A DNA stretch of 24,998 nucleotides from an uncultured Gemmiger sp. (GTDB lineage: Bacteria > Bacillota > Clostridia > Oscillospirales > Ruminococcaceae), in the NCBI GenBank assembly GCA_944382805.1, contig CALWNS010000204.1:1-24998 (forward strand), in the 5' to 3' direction. A program made the translations under genes and the position numbers. The notes below the pieces were generated by a model. It saw only the letters and a list, made by a program, of their open reading frames with translations. It did no database searches and was not told the DNA's origin. Below, piece after piece: positions 1 to 6,446 of the stretch. Position 1 is the stretch's first letter. Every line of letters starts with the position of its first letter.

Positions 1-511
1 AATCGGTGGCGTGCGCGCCGGTCAGCTTATAGACCAGGTAATCCTTGGGCAGCAGGATCTTGGCGATCCTGGCAAACAGTTCCGGCTCGTTTTCGCGCAT
101 CCACAGCAGTTTGGGCGCGGTAAAGCCGGCGAACGCGATGTTGCCGGTATACCTGCTCAGCGTTTCGCGGCCGACGACCTCGTTCAGGTAGGCGGTCTGC
201 TGGGCGGTGCGGCTGTCGTTCCACAAAATGGCCGGGCGCAGCACCCGGCCGGCAGCGTCCAGCGCCACCAGGCCGTGCATCTGGCCGCCCACGCCAATGC
301 CCTGCACCTGCGCCGCGTCAAAGCCGCGCAGCAGCGCCGGGATGCCCTGCAAGCAGGCGTCCCACCAGCCGGCGGGGTCCTGCTCGCTCCAGCCGGTGTG
401 CGGCATGGAAAGGGGATACTCCACCGAGAAATCGCTGCACACCGCGCCCGACCGGTCCACCAGCAGGAACTTGCAGGCCGAAGTGCCCAGGTCAACGCCG
501 ATAAAATACAT
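1..511 (-). CDS. xylB: Xylulokinase, N-terminal part (cut by window edge)
   Basis: FGGY-family sugar kinase that would phosphorylate D-xylulose to xylulose 5-phosphate in the cytoplasm. About 170 codons are visible; the rest lies beyond the left edge. The product starts MYFIGVDLGTSACKFLLVD, with the DLGTS phosphate-binding motif at residues 7-11. It has GQMHG at 76-80, typical of xylulokinases and involved in substrate contact, and WNDSRT at 97-102. The C-terminal ATP half and the catalytic Asp are not in the window. The ATG at 509-511 is preceded by a modest GAGAGG ribosome binding site and a consensus promoter at 561-589. The gene diverges from a ROK repressor, the classic arrangement for xylose genes in Firmicutes. 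Another FGGY kinase specificity is possible but less likely given GQMHG. Confidence 0.88.
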   Translation of the reverse strand, partial: MYFIGVDLGTSACKFLLVDRSGAVCSDFSVEYPLSMPHTGWSEQDPAGWWDACLQGIPALLRGFDAAQVQGIGVGGQMHGLVALDAAGRVLRPAILWNDSRTAQQTAYLNEVVGRETLSRYTGNIAFAGFTAPKLLWMRENEPELFARIAKILLPKDYLVYKLTGAHATD

Positions 512-560
512 AGAATGACCGCCTCTCTTTTATAAATCGTATTTGCATAAGTGTGCCTTC

Positions 561-589
561 ATCATACCCCACGGCCGGCGGGGTGTCAA
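561..589 (-). promoter_or_regulatory. Sigma-A promoter of xylB, with near-palindromic spacer
   Basis: On the minus strand, TTGACA (complement of 584-589) and TATGAT (complement of 561-566) are separated by exactly 17 bp. The spacer (567-583) is a near-palindrome: CCCC and GGGG at its ends, with six of eight pairs complementary. That is a plausible repressor site for the divergent ROK protein, but this is inference. Transcription should start near position 554, leaving a leader of about 43 nt before the xylB ATG. Confidence 0.75.
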
Positions 590-653
590 TAGCCAAAACC
601 ACCAAAAACGGCGGCGGCAAACCGCGCAAAAACGCCAAAAACCCGCCCGCAGC

Positions 654-682
654 TTGACAGCGCCCACCCCGGCCGCTACAAT
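654..682 (+). promoter_or_regulatory. Sigma-A promoter of the ROK repressor gene
   Basis: A perfect TTGACA at 654-659 and TACAAT at 677-682 are 17 bp apart. The predicted start is near 689, about 44 nt before the ATG at 733. A 10-bp AT palindrome (TTTTATAAAA, 708-717) lies in the leader, and a related TTTTATAAA sits at 528-536 in the xylB leader. The two could be paired operator half-elements, but they are short and AT-rich, so the evidence is weak. Confidence 0.75.
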
Positions 683-732
683 GAAAGAAAAAACAGCAGC
701 CCCTTACTTTTATAAAATTCCATGAGGTAAGT

Positions 733-1866
733 ATGGAACAACTCAACCAGACCGCCACCGAACGGCGGCGCATCACCCGCAACCGCATCTACCGCTACCT
801 GTACGCCGCGCCGCAGGGCCGCGCCAAGCAGGAGATCGCGGACGACCTGGGCCTGAGCCTGCCCACCGTGCAGAAAAACCTGAACGAACTGCTGGCCGCC
901 GGCCTGGTGTGCCCCAACGGCGAATGCGAGTCCACCGGCGGGCGGCGCGCCGCGCGCCTGGCGGTGAACGAGAACGCCCGCTTTGCGCTGGGGGTGTCGG
1001 TCTCGGGCGAACATTTCCGCATCCTGGCGGCCGACCTGCGCTTGCAGGAGGTCGCCTACCGCAAGTGCACCCACCCGCGCACCACCGACCCGGCCGCGCT
1101 GGGCCGCCTGCTGGCCGCCGAGCTGGCGCGCTTTTTGGCCGATTTCGGCTTAAACCCGCAAAAGCTGCTGGGCGCGGGCGTGGCGCTGCCCGGCATTTTG
1201 GACGCCGGGCGCACGCGGCTGCTGAATTCGCCCACGCTGCACCTGCGCGACGCCGACCTGCGCCCCCTGGCCGCGGCGCTGCCCTGCGCGGTGCAGTTTT
1301 GCAACGACGCGGCCGCCGGCGGCTACGCCGAATGGTTCGCCCGCCGCGACCTGGGCAGCATGGCCTATGTTTCGCTGGAGGGCGGCGTGGGCGGCGCGGT
1401 GCTGCTGGGCGGCACGCCCTACGCCGGGGCCAACGGCCGCAGCGGCGAGTTTGGGCATATCTGCGTGCAGCCGGGCGGCCTGCCCTGCCAGTGCGGGCGG
1501 CAGGGCTGCCTGGAGGCGTACTGTTCGTCGGCGCGCATCTCCACCGACCTGGGCGTGACGGTGGAGCAGTTTTTCGAGGGCCTGGCCGCCGGCAACCTGG
1601 CCTACCGCACGCTGTGGCAGGACTACCTGACCCACCTGGCGGCGGGGCTGGCCGCCGTGCGCATGACGCTGGACTGCGACATTGTGCTGGGCGGCTACCT
1701 GGCGCAGTACCTTGGCCCCTACCTGGACGAGCTGCGCCGCCTGACCGCCGCCCGCGACCCCTTTGACGACACCGCCGCCTACGTGCGCCTGTGCCGCTAC
1801 CCCCGCCACGCCGTCCCCCTGGGCGTAGCGCTGCACTTCATCGACCGGTTTTTGCAGGAGCTGTAA
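733..1866 (+). CDS. ROK-family transcriptional repressor (XylR/NagC type)
   Basis: DNA-binding sugar-responsive repressor of 377 aa, the usual length for ROK regulators. The N-terminus carries a winged helix-turn-helix (about residues 15-75; QEIADDLGLSLPTVQKNLNE is the recognition region). It is followed by a ROK sugar-binding domain. The zinc motif is present: GEFGHICVQPGGLPCQCG, then RQGCLEAYC. The N-terminal phosphate loop is degenerate (LGVSVSGEHF instead of the DxGGTK of kinases), which fits a regulator rather than an enzyme. The ATG at 733 has GAGGT four bases upstream. It diverges from xylB, so control of xylB and its own gene in response to xylose or a related sugar is the natural guess. 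The actual ligand cannot be read from the sequence. Confidence 0.88.
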   Translation: MEQLNQTATERRRITRNRIYRYLYAAPQGRAKQEIADDLGLSLPTVQKNLNELLAAGLVCPNGECESTGGRRAARLAVNENARFALGVSVSGEHFRILAADLRLQEVAYRKCTHPRTTDPAALGRLLAAELARFLADFGLNPQKLLGAGVALPGILDAGRTRLLNSPTLHLRDADLRPLAAALPCAVQFCNDAAAGGYAEWFARRDLGSMAYVSLEGGVGGAVLLGGTPYAGANGRSGEFGHICVQPGGLPCQCGRQGCLEAYCSSARISTDLGVTVEQFFEGLAAGNLAYRTLWQDYLTHLAAGLAAVRMTLDCDIVLGGYLAQYLGPYLDELRRLTAARDPFDDTAAYVRLCRYPRHAVPLGVALHFIDRFLQEL

Positions 1867-1924
1867 GGGGCGCGACCGTGGTTTGTACGCGCGTTACCGT
1901 AACATTGCGCGTTTGCCCTGGTTC

Positions 1925-2359
1925 GTAGGGGAGGGCCATGGCCCTCCCGGGGACGTACCCGCCGCCGCAAGGTTTGCGGGAGGGATAAATCCCTCCCCTA
2001 CAAATGGTTTTTACGCGCGCGGCCGTACCGTTGAGATTTTGCCTTGCCCCGTAGGGCGGGCGATTTCGCCCGCCGCACCTTGGGAAAATCCAAAAATCGG
2101 ACGCGCCTGCATTTTTTGAAAAATCATCGGTCCGGCGGGCGTGAACGCCCGCCCTACACATAGAATTGACATTCGTTATAAACATTTGCCGCGCGGCACC
2201 CTTGGTTCGTAGGGGAGGGCCATGGCCCTCCCGGGGACGTGCGGGGTGCGGCAAACGCCCACGGGAGGGGCGTGTCCCTCCCCTACAAACAATATATACG
2301 CCCGTTTCCATCCCGTAGAGCCTTCGCCTTGCCCCGTAGGGCGCAAAATTTTGCCGCGC
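1925..2359 (+). repeat. Repeat island A: three two-hairpin units and one partial
   Basis: Tandem units bounded by GTAGGG and CCCTAC lie at 1925-2001, 2051-2157 and 2209-2286, with a half unit at 2336-2359. Each full unit holds a left and a right hairpin. Unit 1 has arms around CCATGG on the left and ATAAAT on the right. Unit 2 is the long subtype, with GCGATTTCGC on the left, GCGTGAACGC on the right and an AT-rich interior. Unit 3 has CCATGG on the left and a GCGTGT variant (one G-T mismatch) on the right. The half unit has a GCAAAATTTTGC palindrome (2343-2354) and runs straight into a different repeat family at 2364. The linker before the first unit begins right after the repressor stop codon. 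No transposase or gene is present here. Confidence 0.9.
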
Positions 2360-2363
2360 ATTG

Positions 2364-2728
2364 CCTCCCTTGTCAAAGGGAGGTGTCGCGGCCGCAGGCC
2401 GTGACGGAGGGATTGCTTCGCCTTGAAATGCCGTTTATAAACAGCATATAGCCTAAACGCAATCCCCCAGTCTGCGGCTTGCGCCGCAGCCAGCCCCCTG
2501 TGACAAGGGGGCCTAAGTGGAGGGCCGCGTTCCTCCCTTGCCCATTGCCCGCGTTCGCGGGCGGTCATTAAGGAAACAACGCTGCGCGTTGCTAGCCCGC
2601 ATCGCGGCATAGCTGCTCAAGCGGTTTACCCCCAGTCTGCGCAGGCTTCCGGGAACGGCATTCTACCGGCAAGCAATCCCCCAGTCTGCGGGCTTTGCCC
2701 GCAGCCAGCCCCCTTTGACAAGGGGGCC
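2364..2728. repeat. Second repeat family: one forward and two reverse hairpin-pair copies
   Basis: Copy 1 (2364-2415) has stem CCTCCCTT/AAGGGAGG, then stem TCGCGGCC/GGCCGTGA, ending in GGAGGGATTG. Copies 2 (2460-2513) and 3 (2674-2728) are in reverse orientation, starting CAATCCCCCAGTCTGCGG. Their stems are CTGCGGC/GCCGCAG (copy 2) and CTGCGGGC/GCCCGCAG (copy 3), followed by a CCCCCT...AGGGGG hairpin. A fragment with the same CCCCCAGTCTGC start lies at 2629-2640. Copies 1 and 2 form an inverted pair around a 44-nt centre, like a small MITE-type element. The rest of 2514-2673 holds only small hairpins, such as GCCCGCG/CGCGGGC at 2548-2563. I see no gene in 1867-2784. Confidence 0.8.
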
Positions 2729-2730
2729 TA

Positions 2731-2759
2731 TTTCCCGTTCCCCCTGCCCATACTATACA
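2731..2759 (+). promoter_or_regulatory. Weak candidate promoter for the amidohydrolase gene
   Basis: TATACA (2754-2759) could serve as a -10 element, with a poor TTTCCC -35 (2731-2736) 17 bp upstream. The better-looking TTGACA at 2715-2720 is in the loop and stem of a repeat hairpin and is too far away (about 33 bp) to pair with it. Low confidence. Confidence 0.3.
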
Positions 2760-2784
2760 CAAACTACCCCGGGAGGTGCCCACC

Positions 2785-4401
2785 ATGCCGCAAACGCCGC
2801 AGACTTTATTTGTAAACGGACCCATCCTGACCATGGACGACCGGATGCCGCGGGCCGAAGCCCTGCTGGTGCGGGGCGGGCGCATCGCCGCGGTGGGGCC
2901 GCGCGCGGCGGTGCAGGCCGCCGCCGAAAGCCCGCAGGTCGTGGACCTGCACGGCGCGGCGCTGCTACCCGCCTTCATCGACCCGCACAGCCACCTTTCC
3001 AGCGTGGCCATGTCCTTACAGCAGGCCGATGTTTCCGCCGCGGCCGACTTTGACGGCCTGATCGAGCTGATCGGGCAATATATCCGCCAAAACAAGGTGC
3101 CGGCCGGCGCGTGGGTCACCGCCCGCGGCTACGACCACAACGCCCTGGCCGAGCGCCGCCCGCCCGACCGCGCGGTGCTGGACAAAGCCGCGCCGCAAAA
3201 CCCGCTGGTTTTGCAGCACGCCTCCGGCCACACGGGGGTGTTCAACACGCCGGCGCTGCAGGCCCTGGGCCTGGACGCCGGCGCCCCCGACCCGCCCGGC
3301 GGCCGCTTTGGCCGCGGCGCGGACGGCGCGCTGACCGGCTATGCGGAGGAAAACGCCTTTATCCAGGCGCTGCACCGCGTCCCCACGCCGGGCGGCGCGC
3401 AGCTGCTGGGCTGCTACCGCCGCGCGCAGGAGCTGTACGCCAGTTACGGCATCGCCACCGTGCAGGACGGCATGATCGTGGACCAGATGGCCCCGCTGTA
3501 CGCGGCGCTGGTCAAGGCCGGCGCGCTGTTTCTGGACACGGTCGCCTATGCCGACTTCCGCAGCTGCACGGCGCTGCACGCGCAGCTGGGCGAACACTGG
3601 GGGCGGTACCGCGGGCGGTTCAAGATCGGCGGCTACAAAACCTTTTTGGACGGTTCGCCCCAGGCGCGCACGGCCTGGCTGCGCCAACCCTACCTGCCGG
3701 CCGAAGGCCAGGACCCCGGCTACTGCGGCTACCCCGCCCTGGGGGACGAGGAACTGTACGCCCAGCTGTGCCGCGCCCTGGCCGAAGGCCGCCAGGTGCT
3801 GGCCCACTGCAACGGCGACGCCGCGGCCGCGCAGTACCTGGCCCAGTTCGCGCGCGCCAAAGCCGCCTGCCCCGGCGCGCCGGACGTGCGCCCCGTGATG
3901 ATCCACGCGCAGTTTTTGGGCCGCGACCAGCTGCCGCAGCTCAAGGCCCTGGGCATGATCCCCTCGTTTTTTGTGGCGCACGTCTACCATTGGGGCGACG
4001 TCCACCTGCGCAACACCGGCCCGGCGCGCGCCGGGCACATCAGCTGCGCGGGCGCGGCGCTGCGCGCGGGGCTGCGGTTCACCTTCCACCAGGACGCGCC
4101 GGTCATCCGCCCCGATATGCTGGAAACGGTGTGGTGCGCCGCCAACCGCCTGACCCGGGGCGGCGTGCTGCTGGGCGCGGACGAGCGCATCCCGGTGTAC
4201 GAGGCGCTGAAAGCCGTGACCATCAACGCCGCCTACCAGTATTTTGAAGAAAACGAGAAGGGTTCCCTTGTCCCCGGCAAACTGGCCGACCTGACCGTGC
4301 TTTCCGCCGACCCCCTTGCCGCCGACCCCGCCGCCCTGCGCAGCCTGAAGGTGCTGGCCACCTATAAGCAGGGCGAACCGGTCTGGCACGCCGCGGGGTA
4401 A
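2785..4401 (+). CDS. YtcJ-like metal-dependent amidohydrolase (amidohydrolase family 3)
   Basis: Cytoplasmic TIM-barrel hydrolase of 538 aa, the usual length for the YtcJ group, which hydrolyses amide or formamide-type bonds; the true substrate is unknown. Visible motifs: the first metal pair DPHSH (His68, His70), the family motif HASGHTGVFNT (145-155), GGYKTFLDGS (282-291), His341 in LAHCNGDA, His374 in MIHAQFL and Asp437 in FHQDAPV. The C-terminus returns to the small beta domain (GSLVPGKLADLTVLSADPL). I chose the ATG at 2785 because GGGAGG (2771-2776) lies 8 bases upstream. The in-frame GTG at 2776 overlaps that ribosome binding site. The gene stands alone between two repeat islands, so neighbours give no clue to its role. 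Confidence 0.88.
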   Translation: MPQTPQTLFVNGPILTMDDRMPRAEALLVRGGRIAAVGPRAAVQAAAESPQVVDLHGAALLPAFIDPHSHLSSVAMSLQQADVSAAADFDGLIELIGQYIRQNKVPAGAWVTARGYDHNALAERRPPDRAVLDKAAPQNPLVLQHASGHTGVFNTPALQALGLDAGAPDPPGGRFGRGADGALTGYAEENAFIQALHRVPTPGGAQLLGCYRRAQELYASYGIATVQDGMIVDQMAPLYAALVKAGALFLDTVAYADFRSCTALHAQLGEHWGRYRGRFKIGGYKTFLDGSPQARTAWLRQPYLPAEGQDPGYCGYPALGDEELYAQLCRALAEGRQVLAHCNGDAAAAQYLAQFARAKAACPGAPDVRPVMIHAQFLGRDQLPQLKALGMIPSFFVAHVYHWGDVHLRNTGPARAGHISCAGAALRAGLRFTFHQDAPVIRPDMLETVWCAANRLTRGGVLLGADERIPVYEALKAVTINAAYQYFEENEKGSLVPGKLADLTVLSADPLAADPAALRSLKVLATYKQGEPVWHAAG

Positions 4402-4553
4402 GGCCCGCCGCCAATATCGGCCGCGCGTTACCCCTACAGCGTAAATTTCACGTTCGTTACAAATATTGGCCTGCGCGGTGACCGTGGTTCGTAGGGGAGG
4501 GATTTATCCCTCCCGGGAACGTCCCCCATCGCCGCAAACGCCCCCGGGCCGAT

Positions 4554-4614
4554 CTCCGGCCTAAGAGCCGCCGCTGCGCGGCGGTTGGCCTCCGAAACGC
4601 GCCTGCGGGCGCAG
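4554..4614 (-). repeat. 61-nt insert inside a hairpin of unit 4491-4630
   Basis: Read on the minus strand, it starts CTGCGCCCGCAGGCGCG and ends CTCTTAGGCCGGAG. In between is a hairpin with arms CCGCCGC/GCGGCGG (4568-4584 on the plus strand) and a 3-nt loop. The same flanks with a different palindromic core occur at 24220-24281. The two halves of the host hairpin do not match each other: one side comes from the GGGCCGAT type, the other from the GACCGTTCC type. This makes the unit chimeric. Confidence 0.8.
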
Positions 4615-5180
4615 CAAGACCGTTCCCTACAAATGATTTATACGCCCGTCACCATTTCGTAGAATGTTTGCCTTGGTTCGTAGGGGAGGGCCATGGCCCT
4701 CCCGCAAACGTACCGGCCGCCGCAAGCACCCGCGGGAGGGATAAATCCCTCCCCTACAAACGGTTTTTACGCGCGCAACCGTTCCGTTGCGCGTTTGCCT
4801 TGGTTCGTAGGGAACGGTCTTGACCGTTCCGGGAACGTACCCGCCGCCGCAAACGTCCCCGGGAGGGGCGTGCCCCTCCCCTACATATAATTTATACGCG
4901 CGCATTGCCATCCCGCAGAGCGTTTGCCTTGCCCCGTAGGGCGGGCGATTTCGCCCGCCGCACCTTGGAAAAATTCCAAAAAACGGGAACGCCGATATTT
5001 TTTGAAAATTTATCGGTTCGGCGGGCGTGAACGCCCGCCCTACACACGGCCTTTGCACCAAACACAAAAATTCGGCCTTCGCGGCTCTCTTGGTTCGTAG
5101 GGAACGGTCTTGACCGTTCCGGGGGCGTATCGGTTGCCGCAGCGCCCCCGGGCCGATGCAAGCATCGGCCCCTACAGCGT

Positions 5181-5205
5181 AATATTTGCGCCCGGCGCAA
5201 ATATT
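5181..5205. repeat. Perfect 11-bp hairpin in a repeat linker
   Basis: Arms AATATTTGCGC (5181-5191) and GCGCAAATATT (5195-5205) are exactly complementary around a CCG loop. It sits between two units of island B, in a linker class distinct from the common TTTTTACGC linker. A decayed relative lies at about 4440-4470. No U-tract follows on either strand, so it is not an obvious terminator. Confidence 0.6.
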
Positions 5206-5405
5206 TGGCCGCGCGGCGCCCGTGATTCGTAGGGGAGGGATTTATCCCTCCCGGGGGCGTACCCGCTAGCGCAAGGCCCAGCGGAACGGTCAAGACCGTT
5301 CCCTACAAATGGTTTCTACGCCCGTCACCATTCCGTAGAGCGTTTGCCTTGGTTCGTAGGGGAGGGCCATGGCCCTCCCGCAAACGCCGCCATATACCAC
5401 AAACC

Positions 5406-5436
5406 GCAGGGGCCGATGCTTGGCATCGGCCCCTGC
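5406..5436. terminator. Strong hairpin downstream of the ROK kinase gene (possible terminator)
   Basis: Stem GCAGGGGCCGATGC/GCATCGGCCCCTGC with a 3-nt loop lies 24 nt beyond the minus-strand stop at 5460. It is the right-hand hairpin of the last, degenerate unit of repeat island B, with GTAGGG decayed to GCAGGG. The sequence after it on the minus strand (GGTTTGTGG) is only weakly U-rich, so termination is possible but not well supported. Confidence 0.4.
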
Positions 5437-5459
5437 TGCATTGTCCGCGCGCGGCGGTT

Positions 5460-6425
5460 TTATGTTTCGCTTTCCACCAGCTGGCGGGCCAGGGCGGCGG
5501 CGCCGACGGTGCCGGCGCGGTAGCCCATGGTGCAGGCCAGCAGGCGGGTGTGGCGGGCGGTGTCGGCCGCGCCGTACACCAGCGGGGCCACCGCCCGGCG
5601 CAGCGGGGCCAGCAGGGCTTCGCCCTGTTTGGCCACGCCGCCGGAATAGCCGATGACCTCCGGGTACAGCAGGTTGATCACATCGGCCGTGCCGCGCGCC
5701 AGGTACATGACATAGCGGTCCACCACCGCCCGGCCGGCGGCGTCGCCCGCCGCGGCGGCGGCGAACGGCACGCGGCCGTCCAGGCCGTTTGCGGCGGCCA
5801 GCGCGTGCATGGCGCTTTCCGGGTGGTCGGCCATGGCCTGGCGGGTCATGCGCAGCAGCCCGGTGGCGGAGGCGTACATCTCCAGGCAGCCGCGCCGCCC
5901 GCAGGTGCATTCCACGCCGTCCGGCTCCACCACGATGTGCCCCAGCTCGCTGGCCGAACCGTCAAACCCGGTCCACAGCCGGCCCTGCAGCACGATGCCG
6001 CCGCCCACGCCGGTGCCCAGCGTGATGATAACGGCGCTGTGCGCGCCGCGCGCGCAGCCGTACAGGCTTTCGGCCAGGGCGGCCACGTTGGCGTCGTTGC
6101 CCAGGGCCACCGGGCGGCCGGTCAGTTCCCGCAGGCAGGCGGCGGCGGCAAAGTTGCGCCATTCCAGGTTGTTGGCGTACACCACCACGCCGGCGCGGTC
6201 GTCCACGGTGCCCGGGCACCCCAGGCCCAGCGCGGCCACGTCCTGCCAGGGGCAGTTCGCCTGGCGCGCCACGGCAAAGGCCAGGGCGGCGATGTCGGCG
6301 CAAAGCGCCTGCGGGGGGCGCACGCCGCCGGTGGGGGCGCTGGCTTCGGCCAGCACCCGGCCCTGCGCGTCCACCAGGGCGGCCTTGATGTTGGTGCCGC
6401 CCAGGTCGATGCCGATATACAGCAT
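5460..6425 (-). CDS. ROK-family sugar kinase, glucokinase-like
   Basis: Cytoplasmic ATP-dependent hexose kinase of 321 aa, the standard ROK kinase length. The ATP loop DLGGTN is at residues 7-12. The GCPGTVDDRAGVVVYANNLEW stretch (from residue 69) resembles Firmicute glucokinases, and the likely catalytic base is Asp111 in GNDANVAA. The ROK zinc site is complete: His163 with Cys173, Cys175 and Cys180 in ECTCGRRGC. The ATG at 6425 follows an ideal AAAGGAGGG. It is the last gene of the operon, 21 nt after the stop of its neighbour. Because the operon encodes an alpha-mannosidase, it may phosphorylate mannose as well as or instead of glucose; this is inference, since ROK kinase specificity cannot be read from motifs. 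Confidence 0.88.
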   Translation of the reverse strand: MLYIGIDLGGTNIKAALVDAQGRVLAEASAPTGGVRPPQALCADIAALAFAVARQANCPWQDVAALGLGCPGTVDDRAGVVVYANNLEWRNFAAAACLRELTGRPVALGNDANVAALAESLYGCARGAHSAVIITLGTGVGGGIVLQGRLWTGFDGSASELGHIVVEPDGVECTCGRRGCLEMYASATGLLRMTRQAMADHPESAMHALAAANGLDGRVPFAAAAAGDAAGRAVVDRYVMYLARGTADVINLLYPEVIGYSGGVAKQGEALLAPLRRAVAPLVYGAADTARHTRLLACTMGYRAGTVGAAALARQLVESET

Positions 6426-6446
6426 AATAACCCTCCTTTGGGTCGC

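Larger units (their letters stand above)
4491..5436 (+). repeat. Repeat island B: six full two-hairpin units and a degenerate end unit
   Basis: Units lie at 4491-4630, 4680-4757, 4807-4884, 4936-5043, 5097-5175 and 5229-5306, with a decayed unit at 5356-5436. A CCCTAC relic at 4432-4437 may be the end of a lost unit. Left/right hairpin cores in order: ATTTAT / chimeric with insert; CCATGG / ATAAAT; GGTCTTGACC / GCGTGC; GCGATTTCGC / GCGTGAACGC (long subtype); GGTCTTGACC / GATGCAAGCATC; ATTTAT / GGTCAAGACC; CCATGG / GATGCTTGGCATC. All are in the same orientation as islands A and C. Linkers of about 50 nt often read TTTTTACGC... and end CGTTTGCCTTGGTTC. The island fills the gap between the converging amidohydrolase and ROK kinase genes; no gene is visible in 4402-5459. 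Confidence 0.92.

Noticed and set aside
2715..2720. TTGACA as a -35 box for the amidohydrolase
   Set aside because: It belongs to the repeat hairpin (also seen as TGTGACA in the copy at 2460) and is over 30 bp from the nearest plausible -10.
1867..2784. Small RNA gene or riboswitch in island A
   Set aside because: Hairpins are abundant but all belong to the repeat families; I found no promoter-plus-terminator pair or recognisable riboswitch core.
4627..5293. Open frames inside repeat islands giving phrases such as VGEGHAPP and CRGGIYPSR (also at 1838-2311 and 24211-24735)
   Set aside because: They are translations of the hairpin repeats. The same phrases occur on both strands and in several frames, there are no ribosome binding sites, and the repeat period is not kept in multiples of three.
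4491..5306. Integron attC-type cassette array
   Set aside because: The units contain no genes between them, no integrase is present, and the boundaries do not match attC core sites.
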